A stretch of 64,000 nucleotides of DNA from Arthrobacter glacialis (GTDB lineage Bacteria > Actinomycetota > Actinomycetes > Actinomycetales > Micrococcaceae), in contig NZ_PPXC01000004.1 of assembly GCF_002909445.1 (NCBI RefSeq), positions 248,001 to 312,000 of the forward strand, in the 5' to 3' direction. Position numbers and translations under genes: made by a program. The notes beneath the pieces were generated by a model. The model did no database searches, had not been told where the DNA came from, and saw nothing but the letters and a program-made list of their open reading frames with translations. Positions 1-8,190 of this stretch are shown here, piece by piece; position 1 is the first letter of the stretch; every line of letters starts with the position of its first letter.

Positions 1-41
1 GGTGGACTGGGTGGTCCGTTACGCAGCACCCTGACACCGGT

Positions 42-59
42 GGTTGAGCCTGTCGAAAC
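42..59. repeat. Short dispersed-repeat-like motif
   Basis: The 18 bases ggttgagcctgtcgaaac lie in the noncoding stretch just downstream of the oxygenase gene. Closely similar words (TTTCGACAGGCTCAACC type) are common extragenic repeats in many bacterial genomes, from general knowledge. Only one copy was noticed in this window, so the assignment is tentative. No gene is visible in positions 1-74. Confidence 0.3.
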
Positions 60-74
60 ACGTTGGCAGGAGGG

Positions 75-860
75 CTACTGTGCACCTCCGGGAATGCGCT
101 TGAGGTAATAGTGCATGGGGGCGTGTCGAATCCACGCGGGAGTGATCCTCACCAAAACGGACGCAGTCTTGAACAGCGCGCGCAAGGTCCGATCCTTTCG
201 TGTGGGCCACGTGAAGCCGTACATTTCGCGAACGGCGGGAGGGAGCAAGCCAACCGTTAGAAACCTGACCAGCGGCATCAACACCTTGACCCACAGCGGT
301 GCATGCTTGGCGGCGAGCAATGTCTGGGCCACTGCACGAACAGTGCTGTCAACGCTGAGGAGGGCCAGTTGCCGCTCCCAATACACCTCAAAGTCAGCAC
401 ATGATGGTGGCCAGAGTTCGGCGGGCATGCCCAGCGCAGTCCCCAGTACTCCATAGCCGGCGTAAACCGACTCGGCGTCTGTGGCGGAGAGCGCCGGGAA
501 CACAGCCTCATAGGTCTGCGCCGCTGATTTGTAGAGCGTGGCTGCCACCCACAATTGCTGCTCCGGATTGGATGCGTTGTAGGCCGGGACTGCGTCCGAG
601 CCCGCATATTTCACTGGCTGATGTGCCCGTCGTACCCGAGACTGAACAGTGCGCCGCTGTGCGGGCGTGCCGTTGCTCAGGGCGTAGATGTAACTCAAGG
701 TCCCGTGCAGGCGCCGAAGCGGATCATGTGAAAAATTGGAATGCCGGGCAACACCGTAGCCCACTGGCGGATTTGCCAGTTGCAACAGGATGGCACTGCC
801 GGCCCCGGCAAGCAGTACCGATTCCGGGGCCACATCAGCCAAAGTCAACGATGCCTTCAC
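75..860 (-). CDS. Oxygenase MpaB family protein (DUF2236)
   Basis: Predicted 261-residue protein of the MpaB/rubber-oxygenase fold family, which binds a b-type heme in characterised members. Visible family features are the ARHSNFSHDPLRRLHGT segment (His and DPxxRL) near residue 50 and the WVAATLYKSAAQTYE helix near residue 105, which parallels the usual W-V-x-A-T-L-x-x-S stretch. The start is set at a GTG (codon 858-860) because GGGAGG lies seven bases before it; an in-frame ATG at 887 precedes that ribosome site and is unlikely. The substrate cannot be read from sequence. It lies 141 bases downstream of the amino-acid permease on the same strand, and may or may not be cotranscribed with it. 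The family assignment is firm and the physiological role unknown. Confidence 0.8.
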   Translation of the reverse strand: MKASLTLADVAPESVLLAGAGSAILLQLANPPVGYGVARHSNFSHDPLRRLHGTLSYIYALSNGTPAQRRTVQSRVRRAHQPVKYAGSDAVPAYNASNPEQQLWVAATLYKSAAQTYEAVFPALSATDAESVYAGYGVLGTALGMPAELWPPSCADFEVYWERQLALLSVDSTVRAVAQTLLAAKHAPLWVKVLMPLVRFLTVGLLPPAVREMYGFTWPTRKDRTLRALFKTASVLVRITPAWIRHAPMHYYLKRIPGGAQ

Positions 861-1001
861 GGTAAAACCTCCCTGTCCCTCATACATTCCAGCGTGGCAT
901 ACCCTGGGGCGTTAAAGCAGCAGGGAGGGAGATTCAGCTTGCGCCAGCCTGCACGGCCAAGCGAAAATCCGCATCCCCCTCCCCATCAAGCGGAGGTCAA
1001 C

Positions 1002-2510
1002 CTAGCCGAGGTTTGCCGGCACAGTCTGTGTAATGCCTGCCGCTTCTTCGCGGCGCAAACGGGAGTTCCAATGCCCGTAGCTGAAGTAAAAGACCAAGCC
1101 AATGGCTACCCAGACGGCGAAGAATACCCAGGTCAGCGTTGCCAGATTCAGCATCAAGTAAATGCACAGCACGGCTGAAAGAACTGGAATCACCGGTCCA
1201 AAGGGAACCCGGAATGCGGGTTTCAGGTCCGGGCGTTTGTGGCGAAGCACCAAAATGCCAATGCTCACCATAACGAAGGCACTGAGTGTGCCAATGTTTA
1301 TCATTTCGCTCAACAGTTCAACCGGTGTGAACCCGGCCAGGATGGCAACAAAAACACCACTGAGTATCTGTGTGCGTGCCGGAGTCGCGTGGCGGTCAGA
1401 GGTCTTGCTCAGCCCGCGAGGCAGCAGGCCGTCGCGGCTCATGGCCATCATGACCCGGGCCAAGCCCATAAGCAGCACCATAATCACAGTGGTCAGGCCA
1501 ATGAGGGAGCCCAACGAGATGATAACTACCGCCCATTCGGCACCTACCAGCGAGAACGCCGTAGACAGCGAAGGATCATCAACCTGGGCAAGGTCCTTGT
1601 AGGACACCATTCCAGTAACTGCCAAGGTGACAAGAATGTACAAAACAGTCACCACCGCCAGGCCGGCAAAGATTCCGCGGGGCAGGGTCTTGGAAGGGTT
1701 CTTGACTTCTTCTGCGCTGGTGGCCACCACATCAAAACCAATGAAGGCAAAGAACACTAGGGCTGCGCCGGAAACTATTCCAACAAAGCCATAGATGGCT
1801 GGATCGGCTCCCGTGAGCAGTGACAGGAACGGCTGAACCTGCCAGGAGCTGTCGGTGACAACTGCAGGCTGGGACGGCGGTACGAACGGCTGATAGTTCT
1901 CCGCCTTGACGTAGAAGAAACCCACCACAATCACAAACAGGACGATCCCAATTTTGATCAGGGTGAAGACGTTGTTGATGCGTGCAGCCAATTTGGTGCC
2001 CATAACAAGAATGAACGTGAAAACAGTCACTACAACCAGCGGCCCCCAAAACACGGTTACGGGACCCAACGCGAAGTTTGAGGGAATATCCAGGTTCACT
2101 GCCTCAAAGAAGTTGCTGAGGTAGATACCCCAGTACTTGGCAATCACTGAGGCCGCCATGAGCAGCTCAAGGATCAGGTTCCAGCCAATAATCCACGCCA
2201 GAAGCTCACCCACCGTGGCGTAGGTAAACACGTAGGCACTGCCGGTTACTGGAATTGCCGTAGCAAATTCCGCGTAGCACATGATGGCCAAGGCGCAGGT
2301 GATTGCCGCCAAAACAAAGGAAATGGTGACCGCTGGCCCGGCATGATGAGCCGCAGCTTTTGCGCCCACGGAGAAGATGCCTGCGCCTACGGCAACGGCA
2401 ATTCCCATGATCATCAAGTCCCACGTGGTGAGGGTTCGTTTGAGGCCGTGGCCTGGTTCGTCGGCATCTGCGAGGGAATGCTCGATCGATTTAGTTCTGA
2501 ACAAGTTCAT
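1002..2510 (-). CDS. APC-superfamily amino acid permease (CAT type)
   Basis: A 502-residue integral membrane protein with about twelve hydrophobic segments. The first segment carries the APC signature GIAVAVGAGIFSVGA at about residues 36-50 (unwound helix 1, GxGIF), followed by VTGSAYVFTYATVGELLAWIIGW typical of the cationic amino-acid transporter branch. The N-terminus has a charged cytoplasmic tail (FRTKSIEHSLADADEPGHGL) as in bacterial YfnA/CAT proteins. It probably imports an amino acid with protons; the substrate cannot be assigned. The upstream region holds a 7-bp inverted repeat (2614-2632) that could be a control site. It is monocistronic or reads through into the oxygenase gene 141 bases downstream. 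Confidence 0.88.
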   Translation of the reverse strand: MNLFRTKSIEHSLADADEPGHGLKRTLTTWDLMIMGIAVAVGAGIFSVGAKAAAHHAGPAVTISFVLAAITCALAIMCYAEFATAIPVTGSAYVFTYATVGELLAWIIGWNLILELLMAASVIAKYWGIYLSNFFEAVNLDIPSNFALGPVTVFWGPLVVVTVFTFILVMGTKLAARINNVFTLIKIGIVLFVIVVGFFYVKAENYQPFVPPSQPAVVTDSSWQVQPFLSLLTGADPAIYGFVGIVSGAALVFFAFIGFDVVATSAEEVKNPSKTLPRGIFAGLAVVTVLYILVTLAVTGMVSYKDLAQVDDPSLSTAFSLVGAEWAVVIISLGSLIGLTTVIMVLLMGLARVMMAMSRDGLLPRGLSKTSDRHATPARTQILSGVFVAILAGFTPVELLSEMINIGTLSAFVMVSIGILVLRHKRPDLKPAFRVPFGPVIPVLSAVLCIYLMLNLATLTWVFFAVWVAIGLVFYFSYGHWNSRLRREEAAGITQTVPANLG

Positions 2511-2613
2511 GTAAGCCGCTTAATCTTCAGGTATTTTCAACTTATCCACAGTAGCGAGCACTATCAGATTAATCATTTTCACTGAATTTTGTCTCACATT
2601 CCGAGACTTTTTG

Positions 2614-2632
2614 CATGACATATTGTGTCATG
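2614..2632. promoter_or_regulatory. Inverted repeat upstream of the permease gene
   Basis: catgaca and tgtcatg form a perfect 7-bp inverted repeat with a 5-base spacer, about 105 bases upstream of the permease start and 9 bases past the end of the sigma-factor gene. It could be an operator for the permease or a weak hairpin behind the sigma gene. There is no T-run on the minus strand after it, so I favour an operator. Confidence 0.3.
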
Positions 2633-2640
2633 TCACCGAG

Positions 2641-4335
2641 TCAGTTGGGAGAGGACAGGAGAAGGGTTGCGGTGAAATCGGCGGTGCCAAGCGCAGAACC
2701 AGAAATTTCCATCGGGTAGCCGCTCATGATGTTCATGGTGGGCAGCGTCAGATCGAAGCTTGCCGTGCCCTGCTGCCAATTGGCTGCCGTGCATACGGCC
2801 CGGCCCATCATCACGCTGGAGGCATCCACGCACTCCCAGTCTTCTGGCCCGGTGATACCTAGTGCCAGCTCCAACCAATACCTGGGCATCGTGAAGGACA
2901 CGGTTGCGTTGCGGAGTTCTGCTTGGCTGGCATTGGACAAGCTCACCCGGACCATGGACGTGGGGAAACCCCAGCGCGAAATGGTTGCCGACGCCCCGAT
3001 GCCACCACCCTCCGGCGTTGGCGTTGGTGAGGGGACGGCCGTGGTTGGCGCCGGCGTGGCACTGGGCTCCGGCGACGGGCTCGGCGTGGGAGCTGTCGGC
3101 ATCGCACTCGGCGATGGTGAGGGCCCCGCAGTCGGGACCAACGTTGGCAGCCACGTGGATGACGGCAGCTGTGGCTGTGGCTGTGCACCATGATCCTCGG
3201 CGCGGCTGCCTTCCGGCTGCGGCAGCCCTGCAGCTTCACTCTCCGTGACCGACGGTGTGGGTTCAAGCGGCCGGACGCTTGGTGCGGCCGAGCGTTGAGG
3301 GATGCCTCCGAGCCTTGCCATCTCGTTGGACGAGGCACTAGGGACCGGAATGCTGCCAGAATCCGGCGTGGACTGCACCACGGCGGCACTGACCACAGCG
3401 GCGACGAGGAGCAGACCGCCGGCAGCTGCGGTGACAGCCAGGCCTACCGTGCCGAAGGCGCCTGTCGCAGCGCTGGCACCTTTGCTTCCAAAGGCAGCTG
3501 CCTTGCCCAGACCGAAAGCAACGCCGGAGCCGCTGATGGCATCTTTCCCAGCAACGCTGAAACCCACCAGGGCAGGGAAGATGACTGAACGCATGCCCCC
3601 GCCGACGTCGTTTAGGTGCAGCAAAGTTTCGGCACAGCGCAAACAGTCCTGCAGGTGGACGTCAACCTTGGCTGAACGCCTCCGCGTCAACCCTCCACGA
3701 GCATAGGCGCCCAAGTTTTCGGCGTAGTAGCTACAGCCTGCAGTGGCCGTCGAGACATGGTTTTGCAGGTAGGCCTGCTTCAGCCCCTCGCGGGCGCGCA
3801 GTGCAAGAGCCGCCACAGCATTGGCAGAGATGCCCATTATGGGCGCCATGTCCGCCGGGGTCATGCCGTCCACCTCCGAATACCAAAGCACTGCCTGCCA
3901 TCGCTCGGGTAAATCCTTGAACGATTTGCCGACAACTTCCTTCTCGAAGGCCGTTACGGCCGGATCCTTGTGCGGCGATGCCCCCATGACGCTTTCAAGA
4001 TCGTCCATGGGGACATTCTTTTCATCAGCGGCCCGTTTGGCCATGGCCAAACGACGCAGCGTTGTCAGCAGGTAGGCACGGAAGAAGACCGTGGGACCAT
4101 GTCCGGATTGCACTGCCTGCAATACCTTGGCGAAGGCTTCCGAAACCAGATCAGAAACGTCGCTGGGATTGCGGGCGTATCCACGCGCCGTCGCCAAGGC
4201 GGAGCCAACGTGGCGTTCGTAGAGGCCGGCAAAGGCTTCGGTATTGCCGGACCGCACTTGAAGTATTGCCGCCTCATCACCGGTTGGCGTGATGCTGGTT
4301 CCGTCGCCTGGTTCATCGACGTTTTTCCGACTCAA
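2641..4335 (-). CDS. ECF sigma factor fused to zinc-finger, membrane and extracytoplasmic C-terminal region
   Basis: A 564-residue protein. Residues 22-190 are a sigma-70 family region 2 plus region 4 (LYERHVGSALATARGYARN, DVSDLVSEAFAKVL, then DLPERWQAVLWYSEVDGMTPADMAPIMGIS, an HTH). Residues 227-234 contain H-x3-C-x2-C (HLQDCLRC), the core of anti-sigma zinc fingers. A transmembrane helix lies at about 296-320, then a long Pro/Ser/Thr-rich stalk (about 330-440) and an outer domain of about 120 residues with two Cys. The start is TTG because GAGGGGG lies five bases upstream. ECF groups with such C-terminal extensions are known in actinobacteria, where sigma, anti-sigma-like and sensor parts share one chain. 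The inferred role is regulation of a surface or stress regulon in response to something outside the membrane. The next gene upstream encodes a wall-anchored vWA protein. Confidence 0.85.
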   Translation of the reverse strand: MSRKNVDEPGDGTSITPTGDEAAILQVRSGNTEAFAGLYERHVGSALATARGYARNPSDVSDLVSEAFAKVLQAVQSGHGPTVFFRAYLLTTLRRLAMAKRAADEKNVPMDDLESVMGASPHKDPAVTAFEKEVVGKSFKDLPERWQAVLWYSEVDGMTPADMAPIMGISANAVAALALRAREGLKQAYLQNHVSTATAGCSYYAENLGAYARGGLTRRRSAKVDVHLQDCLRCAETLLHLNDVGGGMRSVIFPALVGFSVAGKDAISGSGVAFGLGKAAAFGSKGASAATGAFGTVGLAVTAAAGGLLLVAAVVSAAVVQSTPDSGSIPVPSASSNEMARLGGIPQRSAAPSVRPLEPTPSVTESEAAGLPQPEGSRAEDHGAQPQPQLPSSTWLPTLVPTAGPSPSPSAMPTAPTPSPSPEPSATPAPTTAVPSPTPTPEGGGIGASATISRWGFPTSMVRVSLSNASQAELRNATVSFTMPRYWLELALGITGPEDWECVDASSVMMGRAVCTAANWQQGTASFDLTLPTMNIMSGYPMEISGSALGTADFTATLLLSSPN

Positions 4336-4491
4336 CGTGTCCCCCTCTTCGCTGAATGAGGCCTGCTCGCAGGAACGAATAGTCTACGTTCATGCGCTTC
4401 TTTTGCACTGTGAGTGCAAAAGAGGAAAATCATGACGCGAAAATTGATAACTTTCTGAACAATCTTTTTCTGCCCTTAATCGCCAGTGTCA

Positions 4492-4526
4492 CGGGCAGGC
4501 CAACTGTGTACCAGTGGGCCTGCCCG
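4492..4526 (-). terminator. Stem-loop downstream of the vWA surface protein gene
   Basis: cgggcaggcc (4492-4501) and ggcctgcccg (4517-4526) form a perfect 10-bp stem. An inner actg/cagt pair reduces the loop to five bases. It sits 45 bases past the stop of the surface protein gene. There is no T-tract on the minus strand, so factor-independent termination is uncertain. The rest of 4336-4570 shows no gene. Confidence 0.5.
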
Positions 4527-4570
4527 CGACGGGCGAAATTACTTCTGTGATGCGTTTCCAACAGTTAGTC

Positions 4571-6448
4571 CTAGTGCGTGCGACGAACCCGTCGAAGCAG
4601 CAACAAGGTGACTCCGCCTGCCATCAGCAATCCGCCAAGAAGCAAAGGCATGGTTGCAGTGGCTCCGGTGTGCGCCAAGTCCTCGTTCACCACAGCTGCT
4701 GCCGTGGTAGACGCCGGAGCGCTGGCCGCTTCAGTTGTTGCGGCCGGTGAGGTCGACTCGGTGGCGGTTTCAGTTGCGGTTGCGCTCTGAGTCGGCGTAG
4801 CGCTTGGAGCAGCCGACGCGGTCGGTGTGGGTGTGGGCTTAGCCGTCTCGGTGGGCTTGGGCGTGACAATGTCGGTGGTGGTGCAAGGCTTCTCCACAGC
4901 ACACTCAGCCGGTGGCACAGTTCCCGTTCCGGAGACTGAATTGGTCAGTGTTGCGCCGTAGGCATCGTCATTGACAAGTGCTTGGTAGCTCAGGATTGCT
5001 GTCTCTCCCGTAGCCAGGCTGAAGGGCCCGGCGGTGAGGACGTTGGCCAGCGGGTCAGTCACGTCACTCGGGGCGCCAGCGGCCACTGTGAGCTTTGCCG
5101 AACCGGCAACAAAGGAGGCAGCGACCAAGACTCCGGCGAGGTCATCACGGAATGTGATGCCGTCAACTGTGCGCTCACCGGTGTTGCGGGCTTCAACCGT
5201 GTAATTGATGGTGTCACCCGGGCTGACCGTTCCCGTGGCATCGGAAGTCTTGGCCATGGTCCACGCCATCACGGGAGCCTTGTTGGTCACTGTGCAGGAT
5301 GTGACGGTCCCGGCCACAGCGGTAACCTCAAAACCCACGTTTCCGGCGTCGCCAGTATTGGTCACTGCCAGTGGCGCACCGTCACGGGTGCACACGGCGT
5401 TGTAGCCGCCGTTTTGCACAACCGTGTAGCCCGGCTGTTGCCGTTCCTTAATAGTCACAGTGACAGGTTCTTTGGCCTGGAAGTCCAAGGCCATGCCCGC
5501 CTGCCCATTGGCGCCGGTGGTCACCACCGAGGCTGCGGCGTTAGAAGGTGTTGCATCAAATGTCCAGCCCTCACCAGGTGTGGTGACCGAAGAGTCGAAG
5601 GCCTCAACAGCCTTGTTGATGTTCAAAGTACCCGTGCAACCGGCCGTAGCAATGTCCTTCAGGATTTTCGCCAACTCGTCGTAGTTGGTGGTGAAGAAGT
5701 CGGAGCCTGCCTCGGGACCTGAAATTTTGGCCAGACGTGCGGCGTCCGCACCCTTAACACCCACGCCAATCATCCGGGTGCCGGCATCCTTGAGCCGGTT
5801 GGCCTCCGGGATGGCAGCATTTAGCGACGAAGTCACGTTGGTGTCATCTGATTGGCCAGTTCCGCCGTTGCCGCTGGTTTGGCTGTCACCGTTCTTCAGC
5901 GGTGTGGAGCCAAAGAACGTGGGGAGTCCATCAGTAAAGAAGATCACTCCGTCGTAGGCGTTCACGGGGACAACCGCCAGCGCTTGCTGCCAGTTGGTTC
6001 CGCCGAGCATTTCATTGGAACTGCCAGGACGAATGATTCCATTAATCGAGCCGGTCACCGCTGCGGTACCCTGGCTGCTTGCCACCGAAGTCGGGGCCAG
6101 TTCCTGCTTGGCGAAAGTTCCAAAGCTGTAGACGCCCATGGTGGTCCCGGTGCCTTGGAGCGCGGCAACTGCTTGGGTGCTAGCTGTTTTGACCGTCTTG
6201 ACGTCGCTGTCACTCATGGAGTTGGACATGTCAAAGACCATGGCCAAATTCAGGCCACATTCTTGCGGGAGTTGGGGATTTAGGGACACGCTGGGTTCCG
6301 CCGCTGCGACAAAGCCTGCATCAGCCGGCGCAGTGCTGGCCAACGCGGGCAAAGCGCTTGCCACCATGGTTCCGGCCACTGCAATGGCAGCCACTGCACC
6401 GGCGACTTTGTGCCCCCGCCAAAGGTTTTTTCTCATCATGTGTAGCAA
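4571..6448 (-). CDS. Wall-anchored vWA-domain surface protein with LAHTG sortase signal
   Basis: A 625-residue exported protein. A Lys/Arg-containing N-terminus and hydrophobic signal segment (about 15-38) end at ALPALA. A von Willebrand A domain follows, with the MIDAS motif D-x-S-x-S at 73-77 (FDMSNSMSD) and a conserved Asp in FFTDGLP. A DUF11-type repeat (TVSPGDTINYTVEARNTG) occupies about 395-510, then a Thr/Pro/Ser-rich stalk. The C-terminus at 591-625 is LAHTG, a hydrophobic helix and RRVRRTH. LAxTG is the signal used by class E sortases in high-GC actinobacteria. No sortase gene is in this window. The start is TTG, with AAGGTG eight bases upstream; an ATG three codons later is the alternative. 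Likely role: adhesion or surface display, with metal-dependent ligand binding by the vWA domain (inferred). Confidence 0.87.
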   Translation of the reverse strand: MLHMMRKNLWRGHKVAGAVAAIAVAGTMVASALPALASTAPADAGFVAAAEPSVSLNPQLPQECGLNLAMVFDMSNSMSDSDVKTVKTASTQAVAALQGTGTTMGVYSFGTFAKQELAPTSVASSQGTAAVTGSINGIIRPGSSNEMLGGTNWQQALAVVPVNAYDGVIFFTDGLPTFFGSTPLKNGDSQTSGNGGTGQSDDTNVTSSLNAAIPEANRLKDAGTRMIGVGVKGADAARLAKISGPEAGSDFFTTNYDELAKILKDIATAGCTGTLNINKAVEAFDSSVTTPGEGWTFDATPSNAAASVVTTGANGQAGMALDFQAKEPVTVTIKERQQPGYTVVQNGGYNAVCTRDGAPLAVTNTGDAGNVGFEVTAVAGTVTSCTVTNKAPVMAWTMAKTSDATGTVSPGDTINYTVEARNTGERTVDGITFRDDLAGVLVAASFVAGSAKLTVAAGAPSDVTDPLANVLTAGPFSLATGETAILSYQALVNDDAYGATLTNSVSGTGTVPPAECAVEKPCTTTDIVTPKPTETAKPTPTPTASAAPSATPTQSATATETATESTSPAATTEAASAPASTTAAAVVNEDLAHTGATATMPLLLGGLLMAGGVTLLLLRRVRRTH

Positions 6449-6524
6449 TCAACTTTCACCTTGATGCCAACCGGGAATTCGGCTGATCACTAAGTGAGAG
6501 GTGATTCGCCACGGTTTATGACGA

Positions 6525-6568
6525 GAAAATCCACCAAAGGTGAACTAGTTCACCTTTGGTGGATTTTC
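6525..6568 (-). terminator. Perfect 44-bp palindrome, terminator of fprA
   Basis: Positions 6525-6546 are the exact reverse complement of 6547-6568, centred on aact|agtt. The element lies 30 bases downstream of the fprA stop and ends in TTTT on both strands, so it could stop transcription from either side. It is also upstream of the vWA gene and would insulate it. Confidence 0.85.
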
Positions 6569-6597
6569 AGGCACTTCGGAATTGTTGGGGCTTCTGC

Positions 6598-8010
6598 CTA
6601 CCTGGAGAGGTCCACCATCTGCTGGCGGTCAACAACTTTTACGCGCTCACGAGTCACGTCAATTCCTGGCTCCGGCACATAGTTGGCACCCAATTCCTTC
6701 TCATGGGCGTCAAGCTTGTTCCAGCCCTCCCAGGTGGTGTAGTCCACGCCGCGGGATTCCAGCAACTGCACAATCGCATCCTCGCCGGGCCGCGGCGCTT
6801 CGGGCAAAGTCAGCCGGTCCTCCAGAAGGCAGCCAATCGTTTCCAGCGCGTCACCCTTGGTGCTGCCAATCAGGCCAACCGGACCGCGCTTGATCCACCC
6901 TGTCGCATACAGGCCCGGCACCTGGGTACCGCTGGAGTCCACCACGCGTCCGCCGTCGTTGGGGACAACGCCCCTGCGAGCATCAAAATCCACCTCGGGC
7001 AGCTCTGAGCCGAGGTAGCCCACAGCCCGGTAGACGGCCTGCACCTGGTAGTCCACCAATTCGCCGGTGCCGCGGACGTTGCCCGTTCCATCAAGCTCGT
7101 TGCGCTCAAAACGAATCCCTGAAACGTGCCCATCAGTGCCCATGATCTCCACGGGCGTGTGCAGGAAATGCAAGTGCAGACGGCGCGACGCCGGAACCCG
7201 GGTTTCGTCGTGATCTTCCGCCAGCCAGTTGGTCAAAGTGTTGACCATGATCTTGACCTGGTTGTTGCTCTTAATGGCGACGTCCGATGCCTCATCAAAG
7301 TCAAAGTCCTCTTCGTAGAGCACAATGTCCACGTCGCGGGAGTGGCTGAGCTCGCGCAGTTCAAGCGGGGTGAACTTCACCTGCGCGGGTCCGCGGCGGC
7401 CGAAAATGTGAACATCCGTCACGGGCGATTCCTTCAGCCCCGCGTAGACGTTGTCAGGAATTTCGGTGACCAGCATGTCTTCGGCGTGTTTGGACAGCAC
7501 CCGGGCCACATCCAGTGCCACGTTTCCGTTGCCAATGACGGCAATTTCCTTGGCCTTCAGCGGCCACTCGCGCGGCACATCGGGGTGGCCGTCGTACCAG
7601 GACACAAAATCGGCGCCCCCATAGGAGCCTTCAAGGTCGATGCCAGGAATATCCAGGACTGCGTCCTTGGTGGCACCTGTGGCGAAGATGACCGCGTCAT
7701 AGCACGAACGCAGATCGCTCAAGTGCACATCCCTGCCGTATGTGACGTTTCCAAAGAAACGGATGTCGCCCCTGTCCAGGACCTTGTGCAGGGCGTTCAC
7801 GATGCCCTTGATCCGAGGGTGGTCCGGGGCCACGCCGTAGCGGATCAGGCCGTAGGGTGCCGGCTGCGATTCAAAGATGTCGATGCTGACGTGAACATCG
7901 CCGCCAGCGACTTCCTGAGACTTGGTCAAGATATCTGCCGCATAAACGCCCGCCGGGCCTGAGCCAATGATGGCGACGCGGAATGGGCGGGTGGCGCTCG
8001 AATTAGCCAA
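6598..8010 (-). CDS. fprA: FAD-dependent NADPH-ferredoxin reductase, copy 1
   Basis: A 470-residue flavoprotein of the adrenodoxin-reductase/FprA family. The FAD fold is at the N-terminus (AIIGSGPAGVYAAD). PAPYGLIRYGVAPDHPRIKG and the NADP-binding segment AVIGNGNVALDVARVL near residue 165 follow, and TKGDALETIGCLLEDR sits near the C-terminus. Family enzymes pass electrons between NADPH and ferredoxin in the cytoplasm. The start is a TTG at 8008-8010 because GGAAGGA lies eight bases before it; extending to 8067 adds a Cys-rich stretch without homology. A clear paralogue lies at 24710-26170. This copy has no sulfur genes beside it, so its partner is unknown. The strong palindrome at 6525-6568 terminates it. 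Confidence 0.92.
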   Translation of the reverse strand: MANSSATRPFRVAIIGSGPAGVYAADILTKSQEVAGGDVHVSIDIFESQPAPYGLIRYGVAPDHPRIKGIVNALHKVLDRGDIRFFGNVTYGRDVHLSDLRSCYDAVIFATGATKDAVLDIPGIDLEGSYGGADFVSWYDGHPDVPREWPLKAKEIAVIGNGNVALDVARVLSKHAEDMLVTEIPDNVYAGLKESPVTDVHIFGRRGPAQVKFTPLELRELSHSRDVDIVLYEEDFDFDEASDVAIKSNNQVKIMVNTLTNWLAEDHDETRVPASRRLHLHFLHTPVEIMGTDGHVSGIRFERNELDGTGNVRGTGELVDYQVQAVYRAVGYLGSELPEVDFDARRGVVPNDGGRVVDSSGTQVPGLYATGWIKRGPVGLIGSTKGDALETIGCLLEDRLTLPEAPRPGEDAIVQLLESRGVDYTTWEGWNKLDAHEKELGANYVPEPGIDVTRERVKVVDRQQMVDLSR

Positions 8011-8190
8011 GAAACAAGTCCTTCCGAACTGTGAATCGCAACATTCACGGATGTGAAAGCTGCGCACGGAAGCGCGAATTAAGCGCCGCTTTCACAGTCT
8101 AATTGCCAAGCTACAGGACCGGTAAGGGCCGCCGAATGAAAGTGACTAAACCCTCACCGGCTGAGCAGGCCGGCTTTTTCGGTACCAGCG

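Noticed and set aside
2591-2612. gtctc/gagac hairpin followed by ttttt
   Set aside because: Five-base stem, oriented for plus-strand transcription where there is no gene.
8157-8179. ccggc/gccgg hairpin followed by ctttttc, resembling a plus-strand terminator
   Set aside because: No plus-strand gene ends upstream of it, and on the minus strand the T-run is on the wrong side; the stem is only five bases.
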